Shown: positions 41,500 through 51,368, numbered from the stretch's first letter. The stretch is DNA of 64,000 nt from Salinibacillus aidingensis (GCF_039522525.1 NZ_BAAADO010000001.1:310001-374000); one strand, 5' to 3'. The notes: generated by a model not told the origin, from the sequence alone. Numbers and translations are program-made.

Positions 41500-42030
41500 T
41501 TATGCATTTTGGGAGTCATTTTCCTTTCTTTGCTGCTTCATCTCCTGCAGGCTTTTATATTCAAATGAAATCGAATAGCCAATAAATGTACCATATAAAA
41601 TTAAGAGGCAAATCGTTGTGACCACTGTATCAACCGTCATATCGGCCAGACCGGGAACCGCTGAGAACATCGGATTAAGAAAATATAAAAAAATAAACCA
41701 GATAACTAGTCCGTATAAAATTCCTGGCAACATTCCTTCCCGCTTCCTTAATAAAAGATAGTAAACATACGCAACCAAAATGGAAATAACGCCAACTATC
41801 AGAACGCTTAACATTTCGCCTGTAAACCCATCAATCCAATCAGCCTGCCAGAACGAGCGTAAAATAAAACTTGCATGGGAAACTTCAGAGAAATTAAAAT
41901 AATAAGCCAAAGAGCCTAAAAGACCCCAAAAAATTCCGCCGATAAAACCTGTTAATAAGGCTTTCTGCAACAAAGACATCGGTTCTTCCTGCTGATTTTG
42001 CTCCAATTTTTCCTGGTTCATTTCTGCCAT
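41500..42030 (-). CDS. yqhR: YqhR-family membrane protein
   Basis: 176-aa protein with a hydrophilic N-terminus (QEKLEQNQQEEP) and four TM helices. GFIGGIFWGLLGSLAYYFNFSEV is written here only as the first helix GFIGGIFWGLLGSLAYYF. YqhR is a conserved Bacillus membrane protein of unknown function. The start follows GGAGGTG. It lies upstream of aroQ, as in B. subtilis, but yqhQ, usually its other neighbour, is missing. Confidence 0.9.
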   Translation of the reverse strand: MAEMNQEKLEQNQQEEPMSLLQKALLTGFIGGIFWGLLGSLAYYFNFSEVSHASFILRSFWQADWIDGFTGEMLSVLIVGVISILVAYVYYLLLRKREGMLPGILYGLVIWFIFLYFLNPMFSAVPGLADMTVDTVVTTICLLILYGTFIGYSISFEYKSLQEMKQQRKENDSQNA

Positions 42031-42257
42031 ATTTTCCACCTCCGTTTTGTTATCCTAACCAATTTGCGAAAAGACATGCCTAATCATTGATAAAATGTAT
42101 ACGTTAACGGTATTTTCTAGTAAAATAAAAATAAATATAGAATGTTCAGCATAACTATATATAGATATAATGGATGGAAAAATGCCTGATTTCCTCAAAA
42201 CAACAAAAATATATGAATATTTTTCCTTCCAATGGGCAAAATTTTTAACAGGTTCTT

Positions 42258-42286
42258 TTTACATAGAATATAAATGAAATTATAGG
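42258..42286 (+). promoter_or_regulatory. Sigma-A promoter of yqhP
   Basis: TTTACA, 17-nt spacer, TATAGG, 60 nt before the start codon. The rest of the 316-nt divergent gap is AT-rich with no other clear signal. Confidence 0.5.
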
Positions 42287-42346
42287 TGATCCGCTTTTCT
42301 TATGTTCAGTTCGGGATAATTGCGAATGAGAAAGGAGGCCTGTGTC

Positions 42347-42736
42347 ATGCGATTCCGTGCAAGAAATCTATTTGTTTATATCATAATGGCTCTTGCTGTT
42401 TTCGGTATTTTCTATCAGCTACTATTTGATACTGCCCAGCTCTTTACATATATTCTTATGACCGCTGGATTTGCAGCCATCTTGTTCGGTATATTCTATG
42501 TTTTCATGAGAAAAAGAGGCACTGGAGGCATTTCCAAAGAGTATCGTAAGGCAGTGAAGCAGTCCCGGCGTAAATACGGAAATGCCGTACCGAATAAACG
42601 GATGTATCAGGCAACTGCACGCAAACAGCGAAAACAAAACGCACAGCCCGGCAAATCCAAAAGCAAAAGAAACGCAGCTCATCTGCGAGTCATTGATGGA
42701 AAAAAGGATAAGAAAAAAAACCGAGCGTCTTTTTAA
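42347..42736 (+). CDS. yqhP: YqhP / SA1362-family protein
   Basis: 129-aa protein: two TM helices (NLFVYIIMALAVFGIFYQLL; LMTAGFAAILFGIFYVFM) and a very basic cytoplasmic tail (SRRKYGNAVPNKR...KSKSKRNAAH). The start was set at the ATG 8 nt after AAAGGAGG; an upstream ATG at 42320 lacks a site. The family is conserved in Bacilli and Staphylococcus but has no assigned function. Confidence 0.9.
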   Translation: MRFRARNLFVYIIMALAVFGIFYQLLFDTAQLFTYILMTAGFAAILFGIFYVFMRKRGTGGISKEYRKAVKQSRRKYGNAVPNKRMYQATARKQRKQNAQPGKSKSKRNAAHLRVIDGKKDKKKNRASF

Positions 42737-42754
42737 AACGGTCGGTTTTTTTAT
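42713..42754. terminator. Terminator after yqhP
   Basis: AAAAACCGA-g-CGT / ACG-g-TCGGTTTTTT; the yqhP stop codon lies in the loop. T-run on the plus strand and A-run on the other allow bidirectional use with yqhO. Confidence 0.88.
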
Positions 42755-42781
42755 AGTAAACAGGCGTTTTTGACTTAGTTC

Positions 42782-43681
42782 TTAATAAGTCCAGGTTTTC
42801 AGATATTTGATAGCACTTTTTCTGCCTAGTTCCATAAGTCTGTACTTTTCCTCATCTGATAAAGAGAAATCTGTAGCATCAATATCCTTTGTCGGGATAA
42901 ACATGACATTGGCTGTAACAGATTTTGAAATATACCTGGCATCATGAGCATGTATCATTGTGGAAAATAGAGCCTGAAACATTGAAATGGCATTTTTTAT
43001 GTTTCGTCTGGGCAGCTGATCAAAGGAAGAGCTAAGCTTCATCCCTAAAATAGGACGTTTTGGCTTAGTTGTTCCTGTTTGAAACAACCAAATGGGAAAG
43101 TTACTTAATAATCCCCCATCAACAAGAATATTTTTATGCCTTTTGTCTCTTATTCTTTTTACAGGAATAAAAAAGAAAGGAATGGACGCGCTAATCCGAA
43201 CGGCTCTTGCAACGGGAAAGGATAATCCATCGATACCGTATAACCTTTCCAGGTCATCCGGAAATACAACCATTCTGCCAAGAGATAAATCAGAGCCGAT
43301 AATCCTCAGATCCCCCGGAGGTAAATCCTGAAACGTGTAAATTCCCTTTGCTGATAATTTCTCTTGGATCCACTTTTCTAATGCATCCCCTTTATATAAC
43401 CCGAGCCGATGATAAATAAGCAGCCATTTTAAGAATGGAAAAATTTTTTCAAGAGTACTTTCCTGCATAAAAGACTTTAGGTTTAATTCCATAAATGATT
43501 CTTTTATCTCCGAGGTTTTATATCCGGCTGCAATCAATGTGGCTAATATGGCACCAGCTGACGTTCCCGCTACACTTTCAAAAGTGAATCCTTTTTCATC
43601 CGCAACTTCCAGCGCACCAATAAAAGCAATTGCTTTCACACCCCCACCCGAAAAAACACCATCTACCTTCAAAGTAATCAT
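42782..43681 (-). CDS. yqhO: YqhO, patatin-like phospholipase
   Basis: 299-aa patatin-fold lipase. Oxyanion motif VFSGGGVKAIAF, nucleophile elbow AGTSAGAILATL, catalytic aspartate in ILVDGGLLSNFP. The reading frame extends upstream to 43774, but the ATG at 43681 gives the family start (ITLKVDGVFSGGG) and has AAAAGG before it. Acts on membrane lipids or acyl esters; the substrate is not known. Confidence 0.95.
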   Translation of the reverse strand: MITLKVDGVFSGGGVKAIAFIGALEVADEKGFTFESVAGTSAGAILATLIAAGYKTSEIKESFMELNLKSFMQESTLEKIFPFLKWLLIYHRLGLYKGDALEKWIQEKLSAKGIYTFQDLPPGDLRIIGSDLSLGRMVVFPDDLERLYGIDGLSFPVARAVRISASIPFFFIPVKRIRDKRHKNILVDGGLLSNFPIWLFQTGTTKPKRPILGMKLSSSFDQLPRRNIKNAISMFQALFSTMIHAHDARYISKSVTANVMFIPTKDIDATDFSLSDEEKYRLMELGRKSAIKYLKTWTY

Positions 43682-43774
43682 CCTTACCTTTTTAAGGGTA
43701 TCTATAAGATGTATAAGCAGAAGAGGGTGTACATTAGAACACCGGAATTCAAGCAGTTCTATCTTTTTGCACAA

Positions 43775-43806
43775 TAAAAGAACGACCTCTTATGTGAGAT
43801 CGTCCT
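43775..43806 (-). terminator. Terminator after nrdJ
   Basis: Minus strand GGACGATCTC-ACATAA-GAGGTCGTTC followed by TTTT, 19 nt past the stop. Confidence 0.8.
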
Positions 43807-43824
43807 TATTGAACATAACTTTTA

Positions 43825-46395
43825 TTACAGGCCGCACTTAAGCTGTGCACCACAGTTTGTACATGTATTGCATCCGCCAATGTCTTCTACGGTACCCTGA
43901 CGGCACACCGGACATGTATTTCCTACCTCAGAACCGACATTGACACTTGTTTTGTCCAGTTCCTGCACTGTATCCATCAACACAACCATTGGCTCTTCAC
44001 TGCTTTTCTCTGTTTCTCTTTCTGCTTCCATATCATCACGAGTATTTTCCTCTGCCTTTAAAGTTAGAACCTGAGTATCACGGCTTCCATCTACATAAAC
44101 CGTACCACCTTTTGCTCCGCCACGATATAAGCGTTCATAAACCTTTTGGACCTGGTCGACCGTATAGCCTTTTGGTGCATTTACGGTTTTAGAAATAGAT
44201 GAATCCACCCATTTTTGAATCACGCATTGGGTATCTGCATGAGCCTCAGGTGATAAGGACATAGCTGTAACAAACCATTTTGGCAATTGGTCTGGATCCT
44301 GATCCGGATTCTCCTCTAAGTATTCCTGTACAATATCAGCTTTGACTTCGATAAACTTACCTAAGCGGCCACTGCGATAGTACGTAAAGGAGAAGTACGG
44401 TTCCAGTCCTGTAGAAACCCCGGCCATTGTCCCTGTAGACCCTGTAGGAGCTACGGTTAATAAATGGGAATTGCGAATGCCGTGCTCAAGAACTCCCTGA
44501 CGGATATCCTCAGGCATTTTCTGCATATATCCTGTTTCTGTAAACCGTTTACGCAGCTCTGCTGTTTCCTCATCTGTGTTCCCCACTAGGAATGGAAAGC
44601 TTCCTTTTTCTTTTGCCAGTTCAATTGACGTACGATAAGCCGTTGTCGCAATGGTTTCAAAGACCTGATCAACGACCTGGTTTCCTTCTTCAGAACCATA
44701 CTCCGTCTCTGTATAAATGAGTAAGTCATGAAGCCCCATCACACCTAAACCGACACGGCGCTCACCTAATGCCTGCTTACGGTTTTCTTCCAGGAAGTAT
44801 GGGGTCGCGTCAATAACATCATCCTGCATACGTACACCAACTTCTACTGTACGCTTCAGTTTATCAAAATTGACAGTTTTATTTTCTTTATCCGCCATTT
44901 CTGCAAGATTCACAGCAGCTAAGTTGCAAACAGAGTATGGCGCAAGTGGCTGTTCTCCGCACGGATTCGTTGCCACTACTTTTTGGCCATAGCTTTTCGC
45001 ATTTGTCATATCATTAGCGTTATCAATAAAGAAAATGCCAGGTTCAGCTGAATAGGTTGCACAAATATTAATCAGGTCCCACAATTCACTTGCCTTTATT
45101 CTGCGATGTACACGAACTTTGTGACCTTGCTTTTCCCATTCACGGACATCTCCAACTTCAGCCCATTTCTCATTATAAATGGCCATTTCTTCTTCATTAT
45201 AATTTTCCACATCAGGGAATTTAAGCTCGTAATAGCCGTCTTCTTCAACAGCCTGCATGAATTCTCTTGTCAGGCACACCGAAATGTTTGCACCTGATAA
45301 AAATTCGGGATGATTGACTGAGAATGTACCACCATCACGCAGCTTTTGCTCTGCATCCCTGATAATCTTCTCATTAAAACCACCAAGACCGGGGATATTT
45401 TTATAATTAGCTATTCCCTGGTACATCATTTCTTCCTGTTCCGTCAGCGGGGTAAATTTCAGCTTATTCTCAGCATGTTTTTTAATTAAATCATCGTTCG
45501 TATTTTCGATTAAATATCTAAGAATTCTTGGATTCTGCATCTTGGAAATAATAAATTCGATGATATCAGGATGTGAATCCACAAGCATAATCATTTGTGC
45601 TCCCCGTCTTGATCCTCCTTGCTCTACAAGGTGAGTGAGCTTTGCAATATCATCCAGCCAGGAGACTGATCCTGATGATTTTCCATTAACCCCTCGAGCC
45701 AGTGTGTTTCGTGGACGCAGCGTGGAACCGTTCGTACCAACACCACCGCCACGGCTCATAATTTCCATAACCTGTTTCCGGTGTTCGGAAATCCCTTCTC
45801 TTGAGTCCTGAATATAAGGCATCACATAACAGTTAAAATAAGTAACATCGGTATTTGCACCGGCACCATACAGAACCCTTCCTGCAGGGACAAAGTTCAG
45901 ATTCGACAGCTGTTCATAATATTTTTCAAACCATTCTTTCTGCTTCTCCTCAGTTTCTTCTACAGCGGACAGCCCTGTTGCATTTCGTAAAGCAATTTGC
46001 TCATAAAACACTTCAAGTGGTTTCTCAATAACATCCAATGATCTGGTAACGATCCCTGTTTCTGCTTCTGTTTCATTATCCAGAACAGACTGAAATTCTT
46101 CATCCACAAGAACCTTTGCAGTCTTGTTCTCCCAATCAATCGATTGAATAACGCCCAGTCCACGCGCTGGAAATTTTGGATCTTCCTTTACAGTCAGGAC
46201 AACAAAATCTCCATCTGTTAAGGTTACCTTCTCTGTATCCTTAAAAGCATACCGGTCCAGCATCACAAGTCTAGATACACCCTTATGTAAGATTTTCATA
46301 TCTGACGTTACCGGATGTACCTGAGGAAACAGCCTGATATCCTGATTCAGACGCTCCACATTCATTGGAAGATTTACTTCTTTTACTTTTTGCAA
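43825..46395 (-). CDS. nrdJ: Adenosylcobalamin-dependent ribonucleotide reductase (class II)
   Basis: 856-aa NrdJ-type enzyme reducing ribonucleotides with a B12-generated radical. It needs no NrdB partner. Visible are VPAGRVLYGAG, the substrate-site cysteine region YFNCYVMP, MSRGGGVGTNGSTLRPR, and NPCGEQPLAPYSVCNL with the active-site Cys-x-Glu. The C-terminal CPVCRQGTVEDIGGCNTCTNC is a cysteine knuckle for redox or metal binding. Start is TTG preceded by AAAGGATGA. It lies between yqhL and yqhO, where B. subtilis has lipM and mntR. No B12 riboswitch is seen upstream. Confidence 0.95.
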   Translation of the reverse strand: MQKVKEVNLPMNVERLNQDIRLFPQVHPVTSDMKILHKGVSRLVMLDRYAFKDTEKVTLTDGDFVVLTVKEDPKFPARGLGVIQSIDWENKTAKVLVDEEFQSVLDNETEAETGIVTRSLDVIEKPLEVFYEQIALRNATGLSAVEETEEKQKEWFEKYYEQLSNLNFVPAGRVLYGAGANTDVTYFNCYVMPYIQDSREGISEHRKQVMEIMSRGGGVGTNGSTLRPRNTLARGVNGKSSGSVSWLDDIAKLTHLVEQGGSRRGAQMIMLVDSHPDIIEFIISKMQNPRILRYLIENTNDDLIKKHAENKLKFTPLTEQEEMMYQGIANYKNIPGLGGFNEKIIRDAEQKLRDGGTFSVNHPEFLSGANISVCLTREFMQAVEEDGYYELKFPDVENYNEEEMAIYNEKWAEVGDVREWEKQGHKVRVHRRIKASELWDLINICATYSAEPGIFFIDNANDMTNAKSYGQKVVATNPCGEQPLAPYSVCNLAAVNLAEMADKENKTVNFDKLKRTVEVGVRMQDDVIDATPYFLEENRKQALGERRVGLGVMGLHDLLIYTETEYGSEEGNQVVDQVFETIATTAYRTSIELAKEKGSFPFLVGNTDEETAELRKRFTETGYMQKMPEDIRQGVLEHGIRNSHLLTVAPTGSTGTMAGVSTGLEPYFSFTYYRSGRLGKFIEVKADIVQEYLEENPDQDPDQLPKWFVTAMSLSPEAHADTQCVIQKWVDSSISKTVNAPKGYTVDQVQKVYERLYRGGAKGGTVYVDGSRDTQVLTLKAEENTRDDMEAERETEKSSEEPMVVLMDTVQELDKTSVNVGSEVGNTCPVCRQGTVEDIGGCNTCTNCGAQLKCGL

Positions 46396-46469
46396 ACTTT
46401 CTCATCCTTTCCTGATATTAAGATGTGCATATTTTTAAGATTTGAGTTAAAATAAATGAGTTCGTTACA

Positions 46470-46517
46470 ACAAAGTAAGACACTTTGTCGCATAAACGTC
46501 TTAGTTCGACAAAGTGT
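46470..46517. promoter_or_regulatory. Three-arm inverted repeat upstream of nrdJ
   Basis: ACACTTTGTCG at 46480-46490 and CGACAAAGTGT at 46507-46517 are perfect complements, 16 nt apart. A third copy ACAAAGT at 46470-46476 can pair with the middle arm instead. Mutually exclusive pairings or paired operators are possible. It does not match the NrdR box. Confidence 0.6.
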
Positions 46518-46871
46518 AACAAACGATAGGAAACATATCTAGTAATCTATTCTTTGATGTTATAATTAACTTATCATATCCAGCCGTTAAAGCGCAATAA
46601 AAAACTCAAGATATTGTATAATAATTCATGAAAGTGCACAACATCTTGTATTTTAGAACGAATAGGTATTTTTTTGTCAACTTAGAATTTGTGTAAAAAC
46701 CTGCGTGAATTAGAGATATATGGATATAGCATAAAGTAAATGAAAACATTGACGAATTTTGTTACTTGCAAAATTAAATCTTCTGGGGAATTTTGAATTT
46801 ATCAATATATAGCAGCTTTTTATTCCTTTAACATTCAATAGTTGTTCCAGAATTTTATAGAAGAAAATTCT

Positions 46872-46900
46872 TTGAATCTTTTTTGAATCAACCATATAAT
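46872..46900 (+). promoter_or_regulatory. Sigma-A promoter of yqhL
   Basis: TTGAAT, 17-nt spacer, consensus TATAAT, 37 nt before the start codon. Confidence 0.75.
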
Positions 46901-46936
46901 AGATGTAAATGGTTTAAGCAATGAAAGGGGATCAGG

Positions 46937-47311
46937 ATGGAAATAATATTTATACTAGTCGTAGCCATTATTGTATATTCACTTACTAAATATCTACTGC
47001 AAAGGCGATTTTTAAAAATCTTAACCGAGGAAGAATTCAAACAAGGATATCGTAAAGCTCAATTAATTGATGTAAGAGAACCTAACGAATTTGACAGAGG
47101 TCATATATTAGGTGCCCGAAACATTCCTTTATCCCAGTTGAAGCAACGGCTCATTGAGGTTCGTGAAGATAAACCGGTTTATTTATATTGTCAAAGTGGT
47201 TCAAGGTCAAGAAGAGCAGCGAACATTCTTTATAAAAATGGATGCAGGGATATTAGCCAGCTTAAGGGTGGCTTCAAAAAGTGGACAGGAAAAATTAAAA
47301 CCAAAAAATAA
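46937..47311 (+). CDS. yqhL: YqhL, membrane-anchored rhodanese-like protein
   Basis: 124-aa protein with an N-terminal TM helix (IFILVVAIIVYSLTKYLL) and one rhodanese domain: LIDVREPNEFDRGHILGARN, then PVYLYCQSGSRSRRAANIL with the catalytic cysteine in the CQSGSRS loop. Likely a sulfurtransferase facing the cytoplasm. Ribosome site AAAGGGG. Confidence 0.93.
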   Translation: MEIIFILVVAIIVYSLTKYLLQRRFLKILTEEEFKQGYRKAQLIDVREPNEFDRGHILGARNIPLSQLKQRLIEVREDKPVYLYCQSGSRSRRAANILYKNGCRDISQLKGGFKKWTGKIKTKK

Positions 47312-47347
47312 AATGGATTGCCAGCAATTCTGGCAATCCATTTTTTA
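47311..47347. terminator. Bidirectional terminator between yqhL and gcvPB
   Basis: Perfect 14-bp stem AAATGGATTGCCAG / CTGGCAATCCATTT with a 5-nt loop, A tract on one side and T tract on the other. Confidence 0.92.
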
Positions 47348-47348
47348 T

Positions 47349-48815
47349 TTAATCCTCTTTCATGTATCTTAGTACAGGTTTTCTTGCTGCCAGGGTTTCA
47401 TCTAACCGGCTGACAACTGTCGTATGTGGTGCATCCTGAACCAGTTCCGGCTGGTCTTCTGTCTCTTTTGCAATCTCAAGCATTGCATCTATAAACTCAT
47501 CCAGTGTCTCTTTTGATTCTGTTTCCGTAGGCTCCATCATCATCGCTTCCTCCACATTTAGCGGGAAATAGATGGTTGGTGGATGGAAGCCGTAATCCAG
47601 CAGTCTTTTTGCAATATCTAATGTACGTACACCAAGCTTTTTCTGATTCTTTCCTGAAAGAACAAATTCATGTTTACAATGCTGGTCAAAAGGCAAGGCA
47701 TATTTTTCTTGAAGCCTTCGCATAACATAATTAGCATTTAAAACTGCGTATTCACTGACCTTTTTCAAGCCATCAGGCCCCATGGTACGAATGTACGTAT
47801 AGGCACGAACATTTATACCAAAGTTACCATAATAAGGTTTTACACGTCCGATTGAGTGCGGACGATTATAGTCAAATTCAAAAAAGTCACCGTTTTTAAC
47901 AAGAACAGGTTTTGGCAGAAATGGAGCCAGTTCCGCTGTTATGCCAATTGGACCTGAACCTGGACCACCACCACCATGGGGACCTGTGAAGGTTTTGTGT
48001 AAATTTAAGTGAACCACATCAAATCCCATGTCACCTGGCCGGACATACCCCATAATTGCATTAAGGTTGGCCCCGTCATAATAAAGCTTGCCACCTGCGT
48101 CATGAACGATTTCTGCCATCTCGAGAATATGTTCTTCAAATAAGCCAAGTGTGTTCGGGTTTGTTAACATGAAAGCGGCTGTTTTCGGCCCCACAACACG
48201 TTTTAAATCCTCCAAGTCTACGAGACCATTTTCATCGGTTTTTACTGTTACGGCCTTAAAACCAGCTACTGTAGCTGAAGCCGGATTCGTTCCATGGGCA
48301 GAATCAGGGACAATGACCTCCGTTCGTTCCGTATCCCCATTCTGTTCATGATAGGCACGAATCATCATTAACCCGGTCCATTCTCCATGTGCACCTGCTG
48401 CGGGCTGGAGAGTAACGGTATTCATTCCGCTAATTTCTTCAAGAGATGTCTGTAAATCATACATTAATTCCAGTGAGCCCTGAACCGTTTCTGTTTCCTG
48501 TAATGGGTGGACGTGACTGAATCCCTCAAATCTCGCCACATCCTCATTCATTTTCGGATTATATTTCATCGTACAGGATCCTAATGGGTAAAAACCTGTA
48601 TCGACACCATAATTACGCCTTGATAACGCTGTATAATGTCTGATGAGCTGCAGTTCACTCAGTTCAGGCAGATCCGGTTCATCTGTACGAATGTAATCAT
48701 CCCCAAACTCGCTTGCAAGATCCACTTCTGGAACATCTAAGTCAGGCAAGCTGCAGCCTTTACGTCCTTCCTTACTAAGTTCAAAAATTACCGGAAAGTC
48801 CTTTTGGTCAGCCAT
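47349..48815 (-). CDS. gcvPB: Glycine decarboxylase (P protein) subunit 2
   Basis: 488-aa PLP subunit of the glycine cleavage system, which releases CO2 and passes the aminomethyl group to GcvH. The PLP lysine is in VVHLNLHKTFTGPHGGGGPG. LGSCTMKYNPKMNE and LQPAAGAHGEWTGL are conserved. A GTG at 48824 is unsupported; the ATG with GGTGAT just upstream gives the usual length. Overlaps gcvPA by 8 nt. Confidence 0.97.
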   Translation of the reverse strand: MADQKDFPVIFELSKEGRKGCSLPDLDVPEVDLASEFGDDYIRTDEPDLPELSELQLIRHYTALSRRNYGVDTGFYPLGSCTMKYNPKMNEDVARFEGFSHVHPLQETETVQGSLELMYDLQTSLEEISGMNTVTLQPAAGAHGEWTGLMMIRAYHEQNGDTERTEVIVPDSAHGTNPASATVAGFKAVTVKTDENGLVDLEDLKRVVGPKTAAFMLTNPNTLGLFEEHILEMAEIVHDAGGKLYYDGANLNAIMGYVRPGDMGFDVVHLNLHKTFTGPHGGGGPGSGPIGITAELAPFLPKPVLVKNGDFFEFDYNRPHSIGRVKPYYGNFGINVRAYTYIRTMGPDGLKKVSEYAVLNANYVMRRLQEKYALPFDQHCKHEFVLSGKNQKKLGVRTLDIAKRLLDYGFHPPTIYFPLNVEEAMMMEPTETESKETLDEFIDAMLEIAKETEDQPELVQDAPHTTVVSRLDETLAARKPVLRYMKED

Positions 48816-50157
48816 TGATATCACCCAATTCTTTTACAAATTGATCCACTTCTTCTTTAGTGCGCACCTCTGTAACAGCAACCAGCATCTGGTTTTTACG
48901 GCTGGAATCCATATTTTCCAGATTAAGCCCACCAATAAATCCGCGTTCTGCCAACTCCCGATTAATATCTGATACATTACGTTTGCACTCAATGACAAAT
49001 TCATTAAAAAACGGACCCTTATAGCGTACGGCAAAGCCGGCTTCTTCCAGCCTCCTTTTGGCATAGCGCGCTTTTTGCATATTCATTACAGCCATTTCCT
49101 TCAATCCCTGTTTACCCAGGGCGCTCATGGCTACGGAGGATCCAAGAGCATTCAGTGCCTGGTTTGAGCATATATTAGAGGTTGCTTTATCCCGTCTAAT
49201 ATGCTGTTCCCGGGCTTGCAGAGTTAAAACAAACCCGCGCTTTCCTTCTTCATCCACGGTCTGACCAACCAGTCGTCCCGGTACTTTACGCATCAGTTTT
49301 TTATTTGTGGCGAAAAACCCGCAATGAGGACCACCAAACTGGGCAGGAATCCCGAACACCTGAGTATCCCCCACCACGATATCGGCGCCAAACTCTCCTG
49401 GTGGAGTTAAATATCCTAAAGCAAGCGGATTCGTTGAAACAATCAGCATCGTTTTCCTGAACCCATCGACAAGGCTCTGGATTTCTTTAAGGGGTTCAAT
49501 TTGTCCGAAAAAGTTCGTATATTGTACGACGACTCCCGCTGTATCTTCATCAAGTTCCTCTTTTAATTGATCTAAATCCGTAATCCCATCCTTGCTGTCT
49601 ACTTCAACAATGTCTAAACCAGGCCCTTTAGCATAAGTTTTAATGACATCAAGGGATTCAGGATGAATAGCCCCGGAAACAATCACTTTCTTCTTTTTCG
49701 TCTGACCGGCACTTAAATTCACCGCTTCAGCCAGGGCCGTTCCTCCATCGTACATAGAGGAATTTGCCACTTCCATTCCGGTTAATTCACAGATCATGGT
49801 TTGAAATTCAAAAATAGCCTGAAGCTCCCCTTGAGAGACCTCCGGCTGGTAAGGTGTATAGGCTGTATAAAATTCCGAGCGTGAAATGACATGATCAACT
49901 ACAGATGGAATGTAATGATCATATACCCCTGCACCTAAGAATGATGTATGGGTCTTAAGATTTACATTTTGTTCAGATAAATCTTTAAGTTCCTTCTTTA
50001 ACTGTGATTCATTTTTGGCTTCTTTTATGTTCAATCTTTCTTTATACCGGACATTTTCCGGAATATCCTGAAATAACTCTTCTGTGGAATCAATTCCTAT
50101 TGTATGAAGCATCTCCTGTTTATCCTGTTCAGTCATAGGCAGATAACGAAAACTCAT
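48808..50157 (-). CDS. gcvPA: Glycine decarboxylase (P protein) subunit 1
   Basis: 449-aa first subunit of the split P protein. Conserved RYLPMTEQDKQEMLHTIG, SFLGAGVYDHYIPSVVDHV, YDGGTALAEAVNLS and QTREQHIRRDKATSNICSNQ-like segment (here LQAREQHIRRDKATSNICSN). It heterodimerises with GcvPB. 14 nt after gcvT. Confidence 0.97.
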   Translation of the reverse strand: MSFRYLPMTEQDKQEMLHTIGIDSTEELFQDIPENVRYKERLNIKEAKNESQLKKELKDLSEQNVNLKTHTSFLGAGVYDHYIPSVVDHVISRSEFYTAYTPYQPEVSQGELQAIFEFQTMICELTGMEVANSSMYDGGTALAEAVNLSAGQTKKKKVIVSGAIHPESLDVIKTYAKGPGLDIVEVDSKDGITDLDQLKEELDEDTAGVVVQYTNFFGQIEPLKEIQSLVDGFRKTMLIVSTNPLALGYLTPPGEFGADIVVGDTQVFGIPAQFGGPHCGFFATNKKLMRKVPGRLVGQTVDEEGKRGFVLTLQAREQHIRRDKATSNICSNQALNALGSSVAMSALGKQGLKEMAVMNMQKARYAKRRLEEAGFAVRYKGPFFNEFVIECKRNVSDINRELAERGFIGGLNLENMDSSRKNQMLVAVTEVRTKEEVDQFVKELGDING

Positions 50158-50171
50158 GAGATTCCCTCCTT

Positions 50172-51275
50172 TTACTTACGTTTATAAAACGGTATTGGCA
50201 CAACTTTTGCTTTTAGACGACGCTTTCTTACTTGTATTTCCAGTTCTTCACCTTCTTCAGTAAAAGAATGATGAATCAAAGCAAGACCCACATTTTTCCC
50301 AAGCGTAGGTGATTGAGTACCTGAAGTTACCGTACCAATTTTTGTTTCCCCTTTAAACACATCATAACTATGACGAGGGATTCCTTTATCAATCATTTCA
50401 ATTCCTGTTAATTTTCGTTCAGGTCCCTCTTCCTTTTGTTTGCTTAATACGTCCTTTCCAATGAAATCCACATCTTTTTGAGGTTTTACTGCAAAACCTA
50501 ATCCAGCCTCTATTGGGGTAATGTCCTTTGTTAATTCCTGGCCATATAAAGCTAGATTCGCTTCAAATCGAAGTGTATCCCTGGCACCAAGTCCTACAGG
50601 CTCAATTCCCTCTTCTACACCCGCCTGTAAGATTTTTTCCCAGAGAACAGGTCCGTCTGATTGAGCAAGATAGATTTCAAAGCCGTCTTCTCCGGTATAG
50701 CCTGTTCGGGAAACAAGCGCCTTAGCCTGCAAACCTTCGAAGTGTACATCATCCTGAAACCTGAAAAATTTAATTTCCGAAAGATCTGTTTGGGTAAGCT
50801 TTTGTACAATTTGTTCTGCTTTGGGGCCTTGTATAGCAAGCTGTGCATATTCATCTGAAACATTTTTAACCGTGGCACCATCGATTACATGCTGCTTTAA
50901 CCACTCGTAGTCGTTCGTTGTATTGGCCGCATTCACGACTAATAAAAATTGATCTTCATCTTTTTTATAGACGAGTAAATCATCAACAGTTCCACCGTTT
51001 TCATAGCACATAAACGTATACTGGGCACGATTTACAGTGAGTTTTGAGAGGTCATTAGTCAGCATCTTTTGAAGGAATAATTCACTTTCAGGCCCTTCTA
51101 CGAGGATTTCACCCATATGTGAAACATCAAAAAGCCCCGCCTTTGTTCTGGTCGCTTCATGTTCCTTTTTTATACCAGTGAATTGAACCGGAAGCGCCCA
51201 CCCGCCAAAATCCACGGTTTTAGCCCCATACTCCTTGTAGAGCGGAAATAAGGGAGTTTTCTTTAATTCCGACAT
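50172..51275 (-). CDS. gcvT: Aminomethyltransferase (T protein)
   Basis: 367-aa tetrahydrofolate-dependent protein transferring the methylene group from GcvH to THF. FDVSHMGEILVEGPESE, ANTTNDYEWLKQH (folate-binding Asn/Asp region), SRTGYTGEDGFEIYL and LGARDTLRFEANLALYGQEL are typical. The ATG after GGAGGCTTTAT is used. First gene of gcvT-PA-PB, controlled by the glycine riboswitch upstream. Confidence 0.98.
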   Translation of the reverse strand: MSELKKTPLFPLYKEYGAKTVDFGGWALPVQFTGIKKEHEATRTKAGLFDVSHMGEILVEGPESELFLQKMLTNDLSKLTVNRAQYTFMCYENGGTVDDLLVYKKDEDQFLLVVNAANTTNDYEWLKQHVIDGATVKNVSDEYAQLAIQGPKAEQIVQKLTQTDLSEIKFFRFQDDVHFEGLQAKALVSRTGYTGEDGFEIYLAQSDGPVLWEKILQAGVEEGIEPVGLGARDTLRFEANLALYGQELTKDITPIEAGLGFAVKPQKDVDFIGKDVLSKQKEEGPERKLTGIEMIDKGIPRHSYDVFKGETKIGTVTSGTQSPTLGKNVGLALIHHSFTEEGEELEIQVRKRRLKAKVVPIPFYKRK

Positions 51276-51368
51276 ATAAAGCCTCCTCAACATTTTTAGT
51301 TTCTTCTATAAACTTAGATTTCTTCTATTGCTGCTATCATTCATCTGGAACTGCTTTCCATGAGCAAA

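Larger units (their letters stand above)
46396..46936. other. 541-nt intergenic region between nrdJ and yqhL
   Basis: AT-rich, no credible gene. It holds an 11-bp perfect inverted repeat (described separately), and a yqhL promoter. The 61-aa minus ORF at 46710-46895 has no ribosome site and no family pattern. Confidence 0.7.

Noticed and set aside
46396..46560. Cobalamin riboswitch or NrdR box expected before nrdJ
   Set aside because: No B12-box-like core and no pair of NrdR palindromes could be seen.
46710..46895. 61-aa minus ORF between nrdJ and yqhL
   Set aside because: AT-rich, no ribosome site, overlaps the yqhL promoter.
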